From assembly GCA_905221105.1 (NCBI GenBank), contig CAJNBW010000002.1, forward strand, positions 1 through 64,000: a stretch of DNA of 64,000 bases, read 5' to 3'. Of this stretch, positions 12,446-22,035 are shown piece by piece. The stretch comes from a bacterium. GTDB taxonomy: Bacteria > Bacillota > Bacilli > Lactobacillales > Streptococcaceae. Made by a program: the position numbers and the translations under genes. The notes under the pieces are model-generated. The model was not told the DNA's origin, did no database searches, and saw only the letters and a program-made list of their open reading frames with translations. The stretch's first letter is position 1; each line of letters opens with the position of its first letter.

Positions 12446-12543
12446 TCGTTGCTCGTCGTATAACAAATTTAAACTTCGTCATTGTCGCCTTGCCTAACAT
12501 AAGTTATGTCTTCGGCTCAATTCCTAGTTTATTCTTTGTTATA
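12446..12543 (-). repeat. Diverged BOX-like element in the rplU leader
   Basis: Read on the - strand the segment begins TATAACAAAGAATAAACTAG, resembling boxC of the BOX repeat (compare ATCAAAGAGCAAACTAGGAA at 9220-9240), continues with GGAA and GCCGAAG, passes a palindrome ACATAA-G-TTATGT (12497-12509) where boxB would be, and ends with a boxA-like GGCAAGGCGAC..TGACG..GTTT. Its outer arms, TATAACAAA (12459-12467) with a TAAACT, and AGTTTA plus TTTGTTATA (12526-12543), are inverted repeats. The resemblance is seen by eye; the family assignment is an inference. Confidence 0.55.
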
Positions 12544-12638
12544 CTTAGAGCTCTTCTTTTAAGTGGTTCGTCCCACGATGCTAGGCGAGTCTTCACAAAA
12601 AATTCGGGGAAACCCATAAAAATCATAGGAGGTGCATA
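12544..12638 (+). promoter_or_regulatory. L21-type ribosomal leader
   Basis: The last 95 nt before rplU hold a GTGG-TTCGTC-CCAC hairpin, an AGGCGAGTCTTCAC stretch and a purine-rich segment before AGGAGG. Position and sequence fit the L21 leader RNA known upstream of rplU in Firmicutes, believed to bind a ribosomal protein for feedback control. The secondary structure was not computed. Confidence 0.6.
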
Positions 12639-12953
12639 ATGAGCACATACGCAATTATCAAAACTGGCGGAAAACAAGTTAAAGTTGAAGTTGGTCAAGC
12701 AGTTTACGTTGAAAAATTGAACGTTGAAGCTGGTCAAGAAGTTACTTTTAACGAAGTTGTTCTTGTTGGTGGTGAAAACACTGTTGTCGGAACTCCACTT
12801 GTTGCTGGAGCTACTGTAGTTGGAACTGTTGAAAAACAAGGAAAACAAAAGAAAGTTGTTACTTACAAGTACAAACCTAAAAAAGGTAGCCATCGTAAAC
12901 AAGGTCACCGTCAACCATATACAAAAGTTGTCATCAACGCAATCAACGCTTAA
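12639..12953 (+). CDS. rplU: 50S ribosomal protein L21
   Basis: Large-subunit protein that binds 23S rRNA near the exit tunnel base. 104 residues, with the family start [13 protein letters not shown] and the basic [19 protein letters not shown] segment close to the C-terminus. AGGAGG lies 6 nt before the ATG. It heads rplU-prp-rpmA, a gene order conserved in Firmicutes. Codon use is that of a highly expressed gene. Confidence 0.98.
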
Positions 12954-12959
12954 TTTTAA

Positions 12960-13313
<354 letters not shown>

Positions 13314-13329
13314 CACGGAGGAAAACATT

Positions 13330-13623
13330 ATGTTAAAAATGACTCTTAACAACTTGCAACTTTTCGCCCACAAAAAAGGTGGAGGTTCTACATCAAACGG
13401 ACGTGATTCACAAGCTAAACGTCTTGGAGCTAAAGCAGCTGATGGACAAACTGTAACAGGTGGATCAATCCTTTACCGTCAACGTGGTACGCACATCTAC
13501 CCAGGTGTAAACGTTGGACGTGGTGGAGACGATACTTTGTTCGCTAAAGTTGAAGGCGTAGTACGCTTTGAACGTAAAGGACGCGATAAAAAACAAGTTT
13601 CTGTTTACCCAATCGCTAAATAA
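13330..13623 (+). CDS. rpmA: 50S ribosomal protein L27, with cleavable extension
   Basis: L27 reaches toward the peptidyl transferase centre through its N-terminal tail. The 97-residue product begins with a Firmicutes-type extension, [12 protein letters not shown], before [15 protein letters not shown]; cleavage by Prp is expected after F12 to expose the functional tail. GGAGG lies 5 nt upstream. Followed by two hairpins, the second a strong terminator. Confidence 0.97.
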   Translation: MLKMTLNNLQLFAHKKGGGSTSNGRDSQAKRLGAKAADGQTVTGGSILYRQRGTHIYPGVNVGRGGDDTLFAKVEGVVRFERKGRDKKQVSVYPIAK

Positions 13624-13645
13624 AAAGGTCCAGTGAACCTTTTTA
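13621..13645 (+). other. Hairpin directly after rpmA
   Basis: A perfect 9-bp inverted repeat (13621-13629 with 13637-13645). Its T run is inside the stem and no T tract follows, so it may be a weak terminator or an RNA end stabiliser. Confidence 0.6.
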
Positions 13646-13694
13646 TCCCGAGCCTTAAAATATAAAGGCGAGGAAGCTAGAAATAGCATTAAAT

Positions 13695-13730
13695 TAGGCT
13701 TTCCGAGTTTTCGGAGAGCCTATTTTTTTA
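13695..13730 (+). terminator. rplU-prp-rpmA operon terminator
   Basis: A 12-bp stem (13695-13706 with 13711-13722, one G-U) with a GTTT loop, followed by TTTTTTT. Just beyond it GATACCCA occurs twice (13735-13742 and 13747-13754). The remaining bases to about 13870 are AT-rich and hold nothing I can identify. Confidence 0.92.
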
Positions 13731-13923
13731 TTTTGATACCCACGCTGATACCCATATTTTAAAAACCAATGTAAGAAGCGAACTTAGTTGTAAAATTATA
13801 AATGTGAAACTTTAACAGTAATGAATGTTATAAGGGAATAAGATATTGTAAAAATTGCTAAGATTTGATATTATAATTGTGTCTGAGTAGAGAAGCAGGA
13901 ATATGGAAAGGATGTGGACTAGT

Positions 13924-14334
13924 ATGAAAAAAATTATCACTATAATAGTCTGTTCAATCTCTTTTCTTGTTCTATCTGCTTGTGGCAATAACAAAAAAAT
14001 CATTCTTCCTGAACCTGAAACGATTTCTGTAATTTCTCTGCAGAAAAAAATCTCAGAAGATGTTAAAATAATAACCAAGAGAGAAGAAATTTCAAAGTTG
14101 ATTGAGAATATACAGAAACAGTCAAAATCTACAACTTTGAAGAGTGTAAATGATCAACCGACAAATGTTAAAGATTACATCATTATCAGATTCACTCATC
14201 AGAATGAAGAAAATGATAGTGTAGCCTATCTATATACTATGAAAGAAAAACAGTATATTGAACAACCTTATGCTGGTATTTGGGAAGTAAATCCAGATAT
14301 AGCTAATAGGATTGAAGAGGCTTTTTCTAGTTGA
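13924..14334 (+). CDS. Small putative lipoprotein of unknown function
   Basis: Not recognised beyond being a lipoprotein. The start at 13924 gives a clean signal sequence MKKIITIIVCSISFLVLSAC with a lipobox ending LSAC, so the mature protein should be lipid-anchored on the outer face. 136 residues; the mature part is Lys/Glu/Ile-rich with no known motif. In-frame ATGs at 13903 and 13912 would prefix a few residues and have no better ribosome site. A TATAAT lies at 13872-13877. It stands alone between two terminated units, and its composition is more AT-rich than its neighbours, which may mean it was acquired. Confidence 0.7.
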   Translation: MKKIITIIVCSISFLVLSACGNNKKIILPEPETISVISLQKKISEDVKIITKREEISKLIENIQKQSKSTTLKSVNDQPTNVKDYIIIRFTHQNEENDSVAYLYTMKEKQYIEQPYAGIWEVNPDIANRIEEAFSS

Positions 14335-14520
14335 TTTATAGGTCAAAAGAAAATGTTAGAGGCTTTTCTTGCATCATATTATAAACGGTAAATCAAAAGG
14401 ATTTGCTGTTTTTATTTGTTTGAAATAAAATTAAGACTAAAAAAAGATATCATTCTAATTCTTGGATTGGGATGTTAGAGTCTTCATTGAAACTTGAAAA
14501 TTTCCATACTTTTTTCCTTT

Positions 14521-14548
14521 TTGGAAAACTTCTAAAATATGGTATAAT
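14521..14548 (+). promoter_or_regulatory. Promoter of the LysR-type regulator operon
   Basis: TTGGAA (14521-14526), 16 nt, TATAAT (14543-14548) with an upstream TG. The 190 nt between the lipoprotein stop and this promoter hold only AT-rich sequence with a weak AAGAAAA/TTTTCTT hairpin. Confidence 0.7.
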
Positions 14549-14576
14549 GAAAAGATAAAGAAGTTGGGGGTAGAAG

Positions 14577-15485
14577 ATGAATATTCAACAATTACGCTAT
14601 GTTGTTGCCATTGCCAATAGCGGTACTTTCCGTGAAGCTGCTGAAAAGATGTATGTAAGCCAGCCGAGTTTGTCTATTTCTGTTCGTGATTTGGAAAAAG
14701 AATTGGGCTTTAAGATTTTCCGTCGGACCAGCTCAGGGACTTTCCTGACCCGTCGTGGAATGGAATTTTATGAGAAAGCGCAGGAATTGGTCAAGGGATT
14801 TGATATTTTTCAAAATCAGTATGCCAATCCTGAAGAAGAAAAAGATGAATTTTCCATTGCTAGCCAGCACTATGACTTCTTGCCACCAACTATTACGGCT
14901 TTCTCAGAGCGTTATCCTGATTATAAGAACTTCCGTATTTTTGAATCAACTACTGTTCAAATCTTAGATGAAGTAGCGCAAGGACATAGTGAGATTGGGA
15001 TTATCTACCTCAACAATCAAAATAAAAAAGGGATTATGCAACGGGTTGAAAAGCTAGGTCTGGAGGTCATTGAGTTGATTCCCTTCCATACCCATATTTA
15101 TCTCCGTGAAGGGCATCCTTTGGCTCAGAAAGATGAATTGGTCATGGAGGATTTAGCGGATCTACCGACGGTTCGTTTCACTCAAGAAAAAGACGAGTAC
15201 CTTTATTATTCAGAGAACTTTGTTGATACTAGCGCTAGCTCGCAGATGTTTAATGTGACAGACCGTGCTACTTTGAATGGTATTTTGGAGCGGACGGATG
15301 CCTATGCGACAGGTTCTGGATTTTTAGATAGTGATAGTGTTAATGGCATCACAGTTATTCGTCTCAAGGATAACCTAGATAATCGCATGGTCTATGTCAA
15401 ACGGGAAGAAGTGGAGCTTAGTCAGGCTGGAACTCTTTTCGTAGAAGTCATGCAAGAATATTTTGATCAGAAGAGGAAATCATGA
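14577..15485 (+). CDS. LysR-family transcriptional regulator (MtaR/CpsY type)
   Basis: 302-residue regulator with an N-terminal winged helix-turn-helix (MNIQQLRYVVAIANSGTFRE, with AAEKMYVSQPSLSISVRDLE as the DNA-reading helix region, residues 19-39) and a C-terminal substrate-binding fold. Streptococcal homologues named MtaR or CpsY control methionine uptake and metabolism and affect survival in the host; that is family knowledge. An extended -10 promoter precedes it. Its stop overlaps the lspA start by 4 nt (ATGA). Confidence 0.85.
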   Translation: MNIQQLRYVVAIANSGTFREAAEKMYVSQPSLSISVRDLEKELGFKIFRRTSSGTFLTRRGMEFYEKAQELVKGFDIFQNQYANPEEEKDEFSIASQHYDFLPPTITAFSERYPDYKNFRIFESTTVQILDEVAQGHSEIGIIYLNNQNKKGIMQRVEKLGLEVIELIPFHTHIYLREGHPLAQKDELVMEDLADLPTVRFTQEKDEYLYYSENFVDTSASSQMFNVTDRATLNGILERTDAYATGSGFLDSDSVNGITVIRLKDNLDNRMVYVKREEVELSQAGTLFVEVMQEYFDQKRKS

Positions 15486-15943
15486 AAAAAAGAGGACTAG
15501 TGGCAGTTATTGTATTGCTTTTGATTGCGCTGGATCAGTTAGTCAAATCCTATATCGTCTGGCAGATTCCACTGGGTGAGGTTCGTTCGTGGATACCCAA
15601 TTTCGTTAGCTTGACCTACCTGCAAAATCGAGGGGCAGCCTTCTCCATGTTACAAGATCAGCAGTTGCTATTTGCTATCATTACTCTGGTCGTCGTGGTA
15701 GGTGCCATTTGGTATCTACATAAACACATGGAGGACTCACTCTGGATGGTCTTGGGTTTGACCTTGATAATCGCAGGTGGTCTTGGAAACTTTATAGACA
15801 GGATCAGTCAGGGATTTGTTGTGGATATGTTCCACCTTGACTTTATTAATTTTGCAATTTTCAATGTAGCAGATAGCTATCTGACTGTTGGAGTGATTAT
15901 TTTATTGATTGCAATGCTAAAAGAGGAAATAAATGGAAATTAA
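15482..15943 (+). CDS. lspA: Lipoprotein signal peptidase (signal peptidase II)
   Basis: Aspartic membrane protease that removes signal peptides from prolipoproteins such as PrsA and the lipoprotein at 13924. 153 residues, four hydrophobic segments, and both catalytic aspartates in their motifs: GNFIDR (D106) and FNVAD (D131), plus the NxGAAF motif near residue 50. The ATG overlaps the regulator stop by 4 nt and the C-terminus overlaps rluD by 11 nt, so the three genes are likely co-translated from one message. Confidence 0.96.
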   Translation: MKKRGLVAVIVLLLIALDQLVKSYIVWQIPLGEVRSWIPNFVSLTYLQNRGAAFSMLQDQQLLFAIITLVVVVGAIWYLHKHMEDSLWMVLGLTLIIAGGLGNFIDRISQGFVVDMFHLDFINFAIFNVADSYLTVGVIILLIAMLKEEINGN

Positions 15944-16820
15944 AATTGAAACTAGTGGCCTGCGTTTGGATAAGGCTTTGTCGGATTTGACAGAATTATC
16001 ACGTAGTCTCGCGAATGAACAAATTAAATCAGGCCAGGTCTTGGTCAATGGGCAGGTCAAGAAAGCTAAGTACACGGTCCAAGAGGGCGATGTGGTCACT
16101 TATCATGTGCCAGAACCAGAGGTCTTAGAGTATGTGGCTGAGGATATTCCGCTAGACATTATCTACCAAGATGAGGATGTGGCCGTCGTTAATAAACCTC
16201 AGGGGATGGTGGTGCATCCGAGTGCTGGTCATACTAGCGGAACCTTGGTCAATGCCCTTATGTACCATATTAAGGATTTGTCAGGAATCAATGGGGTCCT
16301 CCGTCCAGGAATTGTTCACCGTATTGACAAGGACACGTCAGGTCTTCTCATGATTGCTAAAAATGATGAGGCGCATCTAGCACTTGCTCAAGAACTCAAG
16401 GATAAAAAGTCTCTCCGCAAATATTGGGCGATTGTTCATGGAAATCTGCCCAATGATCGTGGTGTGATTGAAGCGCCGATTGGACGGAGTGAAAAAGACC
16501 GTAAGAAACAGGCTGTGACTGCGAAAGGTAAACCAGCAGTGACCCGTTTCCATGTCTTGGAACGCTTTGGTGATTACAGCTTAGTGGAATTGCAGCTTGA
16601 GACAGGGCGTACCCATCAAATCCGTGTTCACATGGCTTATATTGGCCATCCAGTCGCTGGTGATGAAGTCTATGGTCCGCGTAAAACACTTAAGGGACAT
16701 GGACAATTTCTTCATGCCAAGACTCTAGGATTTACCCATCCGAGAACAGGTGATACCTTGGAATTTACAGCAGATATCCCAGAGATTTTTAAGGAAACTT
16801 TAGACAAATTGAGAAAGTAA
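15933..16820 (+). CDS. rluD: RluD-type 23S rRNA pseudouridine synthase
   Basis: Converts uridines to pseudouridine in 23S rRNA. 295 residues: an N-terminal S4 RNA-binding domain (about 13-60, with LDKALSDLTELSRS) and a RluA-family catalytic domain with HRIDKDTSGL, catalytic D132, and the later TGRTHQIRVHMAY motif. The RluD/RluC/RluA subtypes are close, so the exact uridines modified are not certain. It starts 11 nt inside lspA and ends 2 nt before pce. Confidence 0.9.
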   Translation: MEIKIETSGLRLDKALSDLTELSRSLANEQIKSGQVLVNGQVKKAKYTVQEGDVVTYHVPEPEVLEYVAEDIPLDIIYQDEDVAVVNKPQGMVVHPSAGHTSGTLVNALMYHIKDLSGINGVLRPGIVHRIDKDTSGLLMIAKNDEAHLALAQELKDKKSLRKYWAIVHGNLPNDRGVIEAPIGRSEKDRKKQAVTAKGKPAVTRFHVLERFGDYSLVELQLETGRTHQIRVHMAYIGHPVAGDEVYGPRKTLKGHGQFLHAKTLGFTHPRTGDTLEFTADIPEIFKETLDKLRK

Positions 16821-16822
16821 GA

Positions 16823-18718
16823 ATGAAAAAGAAATTAACTAGTTTAGCACTTGTGGGCGCTTTTTTAGGCTTGTCATGGTATGGAAATGTTCAAGCTCAA
16901 GAAAGTTCAGGAAATAAAATCCACTTTATAAATGTTCATGAAGGTGGTAGTGATGCGATTATTCTTGAAAGCAATGGACATTTTGCCATGGTGGATACAG
17001 GAGAAGATTATGATTTCCCAGATGGAAGTGATTCTCGTTATCCATGGAGACAGGGTATCAATACCACTTATAAGCATGTTTTGACAGACCGTGTCTTTCG
17101 TCGTTTGAAGGAATTGGGTGTCCAAAAACTTGATTTTATTTTGGTAACCCATACTCACAGTGACCATATTGGAAATGTTGATGAATTACTGTCTACCTAT
17201 CCAGTTGACCGGGTCTATCTTAAAAAATATAGTGATAATCGTATTACTAATTCTGAACGTTTATGGGATAATCTGTACGGTTATGATAAGGTTTTACAGA
17301 CTGCCGCCGAAAAAGGTGTTTTAGTTATTCAAAACATCACACAAGGAGATGCTCATTTTCAGTTTGGAGACATGGATATTCAACTCTATAACTATGAAAA
17401 TGAAACAGATTCATCAGGTGAATTAAAGAAAATTTGGGATGATAATTCCAATTCCTTGATTAGTGTGGTAAAAGTCAATGGCAAGAAAATTTACCTTGGG
17501 GGCGACTTAGATAATGTTCATGGAGCAGAAGATAAGTACGGTTCTCTCATTGGAAAAGTTGATTTGATGAAGTTTAACCATCATTTAGATACAAAAAATT
17601 CTAATACAAAAAATTTTATAAGAAATTTGTCTCCTGAGATAATTGTTCAAACTTCCTCCTCACCAATTGGTTCGTATGATAGCGGTCAAGAAATAAATAG
17701 GGAATATATTAGCTGGCTTGAATCAATGGGAATTCAACATATAAACGCAGCCAGCAAAGACTATGATGCGACAGTTTTTGATATTAGACAAGATGGTTTT
17801 GTCAATATTTCAACTTCCTACAAGCCGATTCCAAGTTTTCAAGCTGGTTGGCATAAGAGTGCATATGGGAATTGGTGGTATCAAGCGCCTGACTCTACAG
17901 GAGAGTATGCTGTAGGTTGGAATGAAATCAAGGGTGAATGGTATTACTTCAACCAAACGGGTATCTTGTTACAAAATCAATGGAAAAAATGGAACAATCG
18001 TTGGTTCTATTTGACAGACTCTGGTGCATCAGCTAAAAATTGGAAGAAAATCAATGGAAGCTGGTATTATTTCAACAAAGAAAATCAGATGGAGACTGGT
18101 TGGCTGAATACTGGAGGACAGACCTATTATCTATCAAATGATGGGGATATGGTAACCGGATGGCGTAAGATTGATGGTCAATGGTATTATTTTGCCCAAT
18201 CAGGAGAAATGAAAACGGGCTGGGTAAAAGATAAAGGAACCTGGTACTATATGGATGCTGCTGGTATCATGAAGACAGGTGAGATAGAAGTTGCTGGTCA
18301 TCATTACTATCTAGAAGATTCAGGAGCTATGAAGCAAGGTTGGCTTAAAAAGGCAAACGATTGGTATTTCTACAAGACAGACGGTTCACGAGCTGTGGGT
18401 TGGATCAAAGACAAGGATAAATGGTACTTCTTGAAAGACAATGGTCAATTACTTGTAAATGGCAAGACACCAGAAGGCTATACTGTTGATTCAAGTGGTG
18501 CCTGGTTAGTGGATGTTCCAGTAGAGAAATCTGCTACAACTAGAGTTACAAGTCATTCAGAAACAAAAGAATCCAGTGAAGTAGTGAAAAAAGATCTTGA
18601 AAATAGAGAAACGAGTCAACATGAAAGTATTACAAGTTCTTCGACTAGTCAAGATTTGACTTCAGCAATTTCGCAAAGCTCTGAAACAAGTGCAAACAAA
18701 TCGGAATCAGAACAGTAG
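16823..18718 (+). CDS. pce: Choline-binding phosphorylcholine esterase (Pce/CbpE)
   Basis: Surface enzyme that removes phosphorylcholine from teichoic acids. 631 residues: signal peptide ending about residue 25 (VQA|QE), a metallo-beta-lactamase-fold catalytic domain with the binuclear metal motif HTHSDH (H110, H112, D114, H115), then about ten choline-binding repeats of the GW..YYF type (roughly 341-564), then a Ser/Thr/Glu-rich tail. The domain order matches pneumococcal Pce. It follows rluD by 2 nt but ends at its own terminator. Choline-binding proteins point to the S. pneumoniae/mitis lineage. Confidence 0.95.
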   Translation: MKKKLTSLALVGAFLGLSWYGNVQAQESSGNKIHFINVHEGGSDAIILESNGHFAMVDTGEDYDFPDGSDSRYPWRQGINTTYKHVLTDRVFRRLKELGVQKLDFILVTHTHSDHIGNVDELLSTYPVDRVYLKKYSDNRITNSERLWDNLYGYDKVLQTAAEKGVLVIQNITQGDAHFQFGDMDIQLYNYENETDSSGELKKIWDDNSNSLISVVKVNGKKIYLGGDLDNVHGAEDKYGSLIGKVDLMKFNHHLDTKNSNTKNFIRNLSPEIIVQTSSSPIGSYDSGQEINREYISWLESMGIQHINAASKDYDATVFDIRQDGFVNISTSYKPIPSFQAGWHKSAYGNWWYQAPDSTGEYAVGWNEIKGEWYYFNQTGILLQNQWKKWNNRWFYLTDSGASAKNWKKINGSWYYFNKENQMETGWLNTGGQTYYLSNDGDMVTGWRKIDGQWYYFAQSGEMKTGWVKDKGTWYYMDAAGIMKTGEIEVAGHHYYLEDSGAMKQGWLKKANDWYFYKTDGSRAVGWIKDKDKWYFLKDNGQLLVNGKTPEGYTVDSSGAWLVDVPVEKSATTRVTSHSETKESSEVVKKDLENRETSQHESITSSSTSQDLTSAISQSSETSANKSESEQ

Positions 18719-18720
18719 TA

Positions 18721-18750
18721 AAAAAGAAGGTTTTAGGGCCTTCTTTTTCC
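18721..18750 (+). terminator. pce terminator
   Basis: AAAAAGAAGG (18721-18730) pairs with CCTTCTTTTT (18739-18748), loop of 8 nt, T-rich 3' arm. Confidence 0.88.
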
Positions 18751-18783
18751 TATCAACTCTTTTCTATTTCCTGTCATTCATGT

Positions 18784-18789
18784 TATAAT
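18784..18789 (+). promoter_or_regulatory. -10 of the proBAC promoter
   Basis: TATAAT at 18784-18789. Transcription would start near 18796, so an ATG at 18798 cannot be the main proB start; this decides for 18819. Confidence 0.6.
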
Positions 18790-18818
18790 GGATAAATATG
18801 AAGAATCGGAGTGAGACT

Positions 18819-19928
18819 ATGAAATACAAACGGATTGTCTTTAAGGTAGGAACTTCTTCTCTGACGAATGAGGATGGAAGTTTATCACGTAGTAAGGTAA
18901 AGGCTATTACCCAGCAGTTGGCTATGTTGCACGAGGCTGGTCATGAATTGATTTTGGTATCGTCAGGTGCTATTGCTGCAGGTTTTGGAGCCTTAGGATT
19001 TAAAAAGCGTCCGACAAAGATTGCTGATAAACAGGCTTCAGCAGCGGTAGGACAAGGACTTTTGTTGGAAGAATACACCACTAATCTTCTCTTGCGCCAA
19101 ATCGTTTCTGCGCAAATCTTGCTGACTCAGGACGACTTTGTGGATAAGCGCCGTTATAAAAATGCCCATCAGGCTTTGTCAGTTCTACTTAGCCGTGGGG
19201 CGATTCCTATCATCAATGAGAATGACAGTGTCGTCATTGATGAACTCAAGGTTGGGGACAATGACACTCTTAGTGCCCAGGTAGCGGCCATGGTCCAGGC
19301 AGACCTTTTGGTTCTCTTGACAGATGTGGACGGTCTCTATACTGGAAATCCTAATTCAGATCCAACAGCTAAACGATTGGAGAAAATCGAGACCATTAAT
19401 CGTGAGATTATTGATATGGCTGGTGGAGCTGGCTCGTCAAATGGAACTGGAGGCATGCTAACAAAAATCAAGGCTGCAACTATTGCGACAGAGTCAGGAG
19501 TTCCTGTTTATATCTGTTCATCATTGAAGGCTGATGCTATGATAGAGGCGGCTGAAGAGACCAAGGATGGTTCCTACTTTGTTGCAGAGGAAAAAGGTCT
19601 TCGTACCCAGAAACAATGGCTTGCATTCTATGCTCAGAGTCAGGGTTCTATTTGGGTTGATAAAGGGGCTGCAGAAGCTCTCTCTCAACATGGAAAGAGT
19701 CTTCTCTTATCTGGTATCGTTGAAGCAGAAGGAGCCTTTTCTTACGGTGCTATCGTGACAGTATTTGACAAGGAAAGTGGAAAATCACTTGGAAAAGGAC
19801 GCGTGCAATTTGGAGCATCTGCTTTGGAGGATATGTTGCGTTCTCAAAAAGCCAAGGGTGTCTTGATTCACCGTGATGACTGGATTTCCATTACTCCTGA
19901 AATCCAACTACTCTTTACAGAATTTTAG
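18819..19928 (+). CDS. proB: Glutamate 5-kinase
   Basis: First step of proline synthesis: phosphorylates glutamate. 369 residues with an amino-acid kinase domain (KVGTSSLT at 9-16, [24 protein letters not shown]) and a C-terminal PUA domain. The start at 18819 follows GGAG at 18808-18811; an in-frame ATG at 18798 sits at the predicted transcript end. proB, proA and proC follow in pathway order with short gaps and so can be co-expressed. Family members are feedback-inhibited by proline. Confidence 0.96.
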   Translation: MKYKRIVFKVGTSSLTNEDGSLSRSKVKAITQQLAMLHEAGHELILVSSGAIAAGFGALGFKKRPTKIADKQASAAVGQGLLLEEYTTNLLLRQIVSAQILLTQDDFVDKRRYKNAHQALSVLLSRGAIPIINENDSVVIDELKVGDNDTLSAQVAAMVQADLLVLLTDVDGLYTGNPNSDPTAKRLEKIETINREIIDMAGGAGSSNGTGGMLTKIKAATIATESGVPVYICSSLKADAMIEAAEETKDGSYFVAEEKGLRTQKQWLAFYAQSQGSIWVDKGAAEALSQHGKSLLLSGIVEAEGAFSYGAIVTVFDKESGKSLGKGRVQFGASALEDMLRSQKAKGVLIHRDDWISITPEIQLLFTEF

Positions 19929-19937
19929 AGGTAAACT

Positions 19938-21200
19938 ATGGTAAGTACACAAGAACAGTTTGAACAGGTACAGGCTGTTAAAAAATCAATCAACACAGCT
20001 AGTGAAGACGTGAAAAACCAAGCCTTGATAGCAATGGCTGATCACTTAGTGGCTGCTACTGAGGAGATTTTAGCAGCCAATGCCCTCGATATGGCAGCGG
20101 CCAAGGGGAAAATCTCAGATGTGATGCTGGATCGTCTTTATTTGGATGCAGGGCGTATAGAAGCAATGGCAACTGGGATTCGTGAAGTGGTTGCTTTACC
20201 AGATCCAATCGGTGAAGTTTTAGAAACAAATCAGCTTGAAAATGGTTTGGTTATCACCAAGAAACGGGTGGCTATGGGCGTTATCGGTATTATCTATGAA
20301 AGCCGTCCAAATGTGACTTCTGACGCGGCTGCTTTGGCTCTCAAGAGTGGAAATGCGGTTGTTCTTCGTAGTGGCAAGGATGCCTATCAAACTGCCCATG
20401 CTATTGTTACAGCCTTGAAAAAGGGCTTGGAGACAACGACCATTCACCCAGATGTGATTCAACTAGTGGAAGATACCAGCCGTGAAAGTAGCTATGCTAT
20501 GATGAAGGCCAAGGGCTATCTAGACCTTCTTATTCCTCGTGGGGGAGCTGGCTTGATCAATGCCGTGGTTGAGAATGCTATCGTACCTGTTATCGAGACA
20601 GGGACTGGGATTGTCCATGTCTATGTGGATAAGGATGCAGATGAAGATAAGGCACTGTCTATTATCAATAACGCTAAAACTAGTCGTCCTTCTGTCTGCA
20701 ATGCCATGGAGGTTCTGCTGGTTCATGAAGACAAGGCAGCAAGCTTCCTTCCTCGTTTGGAGCAAGTACTGGTTGCAGATCGAAAAGAAGCTGGACTGGA
20801 ACCAATTCAATTCCGCTTGGATGAGAAAGCAAGTCAGTTTGTTTCAGGTCGAGCAGCTGAGGTCCAGGACTTTGACACCGAGTTTTTAGACTATGTCCTA
20901 GCGGTTAAGGTTGTGAGCAGTTTAGAAGAAGCAGTTGCCCATATTGAAGCCCACAGTACCCATCATTCGGATGCCATTGTGACGGAAAATGCTGAAGCTG
21001 CAACTTACTTTACAGATCAAGTGGACTCAGCAGCGGTTTATGTCAATGCCTCAACGCGTTTCACTGACGGTGGGCAATTTGGTCTTGGATGTGAGATGGG
21101 GATTTCTACTCAGAAACTGCATGCGCGTGGTCCAATGGGCTTGAAAGAGTTGACTAGCTACAAGTATGTGGTTACTGGTGACGGACAGATAAGGGAGTAA
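19938..21200 (+). CDS. proA: Gamma-glutamyl phosphate reductase
   Basis: NADPH-dependent second step of proline synthesis, of the aldehyde dehydrogenase superfamily. 420 residues; the catalytic cysteine is C254 in RPSVCNAME, and the C-terminal [21 protein letters not shown] segment is diagnostic of ProA. It lies 9 nt after proB and 3 nt before proC. Family length is normal. Confidence 0.97.
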   Translation: MVSTQEQFEQVQAVKKSINTASEDVKNQALIAMADHLVAATEEILAANALDMAAAKGKISDVMLDRLYLDAGRIEAMATGIREVVALPDPIGEVLETNQLENGLVITKKRVAMGVIGIIYESRPNVTSDAAALALKSGNAVVLRSGKDAYQTAHAIVTALKKGLETTTIHPDVIQLVEDTSRESSYAMMKAKGYLDLLIPRGGAGLINAVVENAIVPVIETGTGIVHVYVDKDADEDKALSIINNAKTSRPSVCNAMEVLLVHEDKAASFLPRLEQVLVADRKEAGLEPIQFRLDEKASQFVSGRAAEVQDFDTEFLDYVLAVKVVSSLEEAVAHIEAHSTHHSDAIVTENAEAATYFTDQVDSAAVYVNASTRFTDGGQFGLGCEMGISTQKLHARGPMGLKELTSYKYVVTGDGQIRE

Positions 21201-21203
21201 GAG

Positions 21204-22001
21204 ATGAAGATTGGATTTATCGGTTTGGGGAATATGGGTTCTAGCTTGGCTAAGGCTGTTTTGCAGGCCAAGACGGGTGCTCAGATTCTCCTTGCCAATC
21301 GTAGTCAAGCCAAGGTGGATGCTTTCATTGCAGACTTCGGTGGTCAGGCTTCTAGCAATGAAGAAATTTTCGCAGAAGCAGATGTGATTTTTCTAGGAGT
21401 GAAGCCTGCTCAGTTCTCAGATTTGCTTTCTCAATATCAGACCATCCTTGAAAAAAGAGAAAGTCTTCTTTTGATTTCCATGGCAGCTGGATTGACCTTG
21501 GAAAAACTGGCTAGTCTTCTTCCAAGTCAGCACCGAATTATTCGTATGATGCCTAATACCCCTGCTTCTATCGGACAAGGAGTGATTAGTTATGCTTTGT
21601 CTCCTAATTGTAAGGCTGAGGACAGTGAGCTATTTTGTCAGTTATTAGCAAATGCTGGTCTCTTGGTTGAACTAGGAGAAGGCTTAATCGATGCAGCGAC
21701 AGGTCTTGCAGGTTGTGGACCAGCTTTTGTCTATCTCTTTATCGAGGCTTTGGCAGATGCGGGTGTTCAGACGGGATTACCAAGAGAAACAGCATTGAAA
21801 ATGGCAGCTCAAACTGTGGTAGGAGCTGGGGAATTGGTTCTAGAAAGCCAAGAGCATCCTGGGGTCTTGAAAGACCAAGTTTGTAGCCCAGGCGGGTCTA
21901 CTATTGCTGGTGTAGCTAGTTTAGAAGCACATGCCTTTAGAGGAACCGTTATGGAGGCAGTCAAAAAAGCCTACAAACGAACACAAGAATTAGGTAAATA
22001 A
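21204..22001 (+). CDS. proC: Pyrroline-5-carboxylate reductase
   Basis: Last step of proline synthesis, reducing P5C with NAD(P)H. 265 residues; N-terminal Rossmann motif GFIGLGNMGSSLAKA (3-17), then MPNTP and the C-terminal signature with SPGGSTIAGV. GAG ribosome site 5 nt upstream. Last gene of proB-proA-proC, with a weak terminator following. Confidence 0.96.
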   Translation: MKIGFIGLGNMGSSLAKAVLQAKTGAQILLANRSQAKVDAFIADFGGQASSNEEIFAEADVIFLGVKPAQFSDLLSQYQTILEKRESLLLISMAAGLTLEKLASLLPSQHRIIRMMPNTPASIGQGVISYALSPNCKAEDSELFCQLLANAGLLVELGEGLIDAATGLAGCGPAFVYLFIEALADAGVQTGLPRETALKMAAQTVVGAGELVLESQEHPGVLKDQVCSPGGSTIAGVASLEAHAFRGTVMEAVKKAYKRTQELGK

Positions 22002-22027
22002 GAGGTGGATTTGTCTGCCTCTTTTAT
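22000..22027 (+). terminator. Terminator after proC
   Basis: AAGAGG (22000-22005) pairs with CCTCTT (22018-22023) with an inner GA/TC pair; TTTT overlaps and follows. Moderately strong. Confidence 0.65.
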
Positions 22028-22035
22028 GGTGGTTG

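Noticed and set aside
13812-14078. Reverse frame over the lipoprotein gene
   Set aside because: AT-rich shadow; the forward frame has a clean lipobox and the reverse one has no ribosome site.
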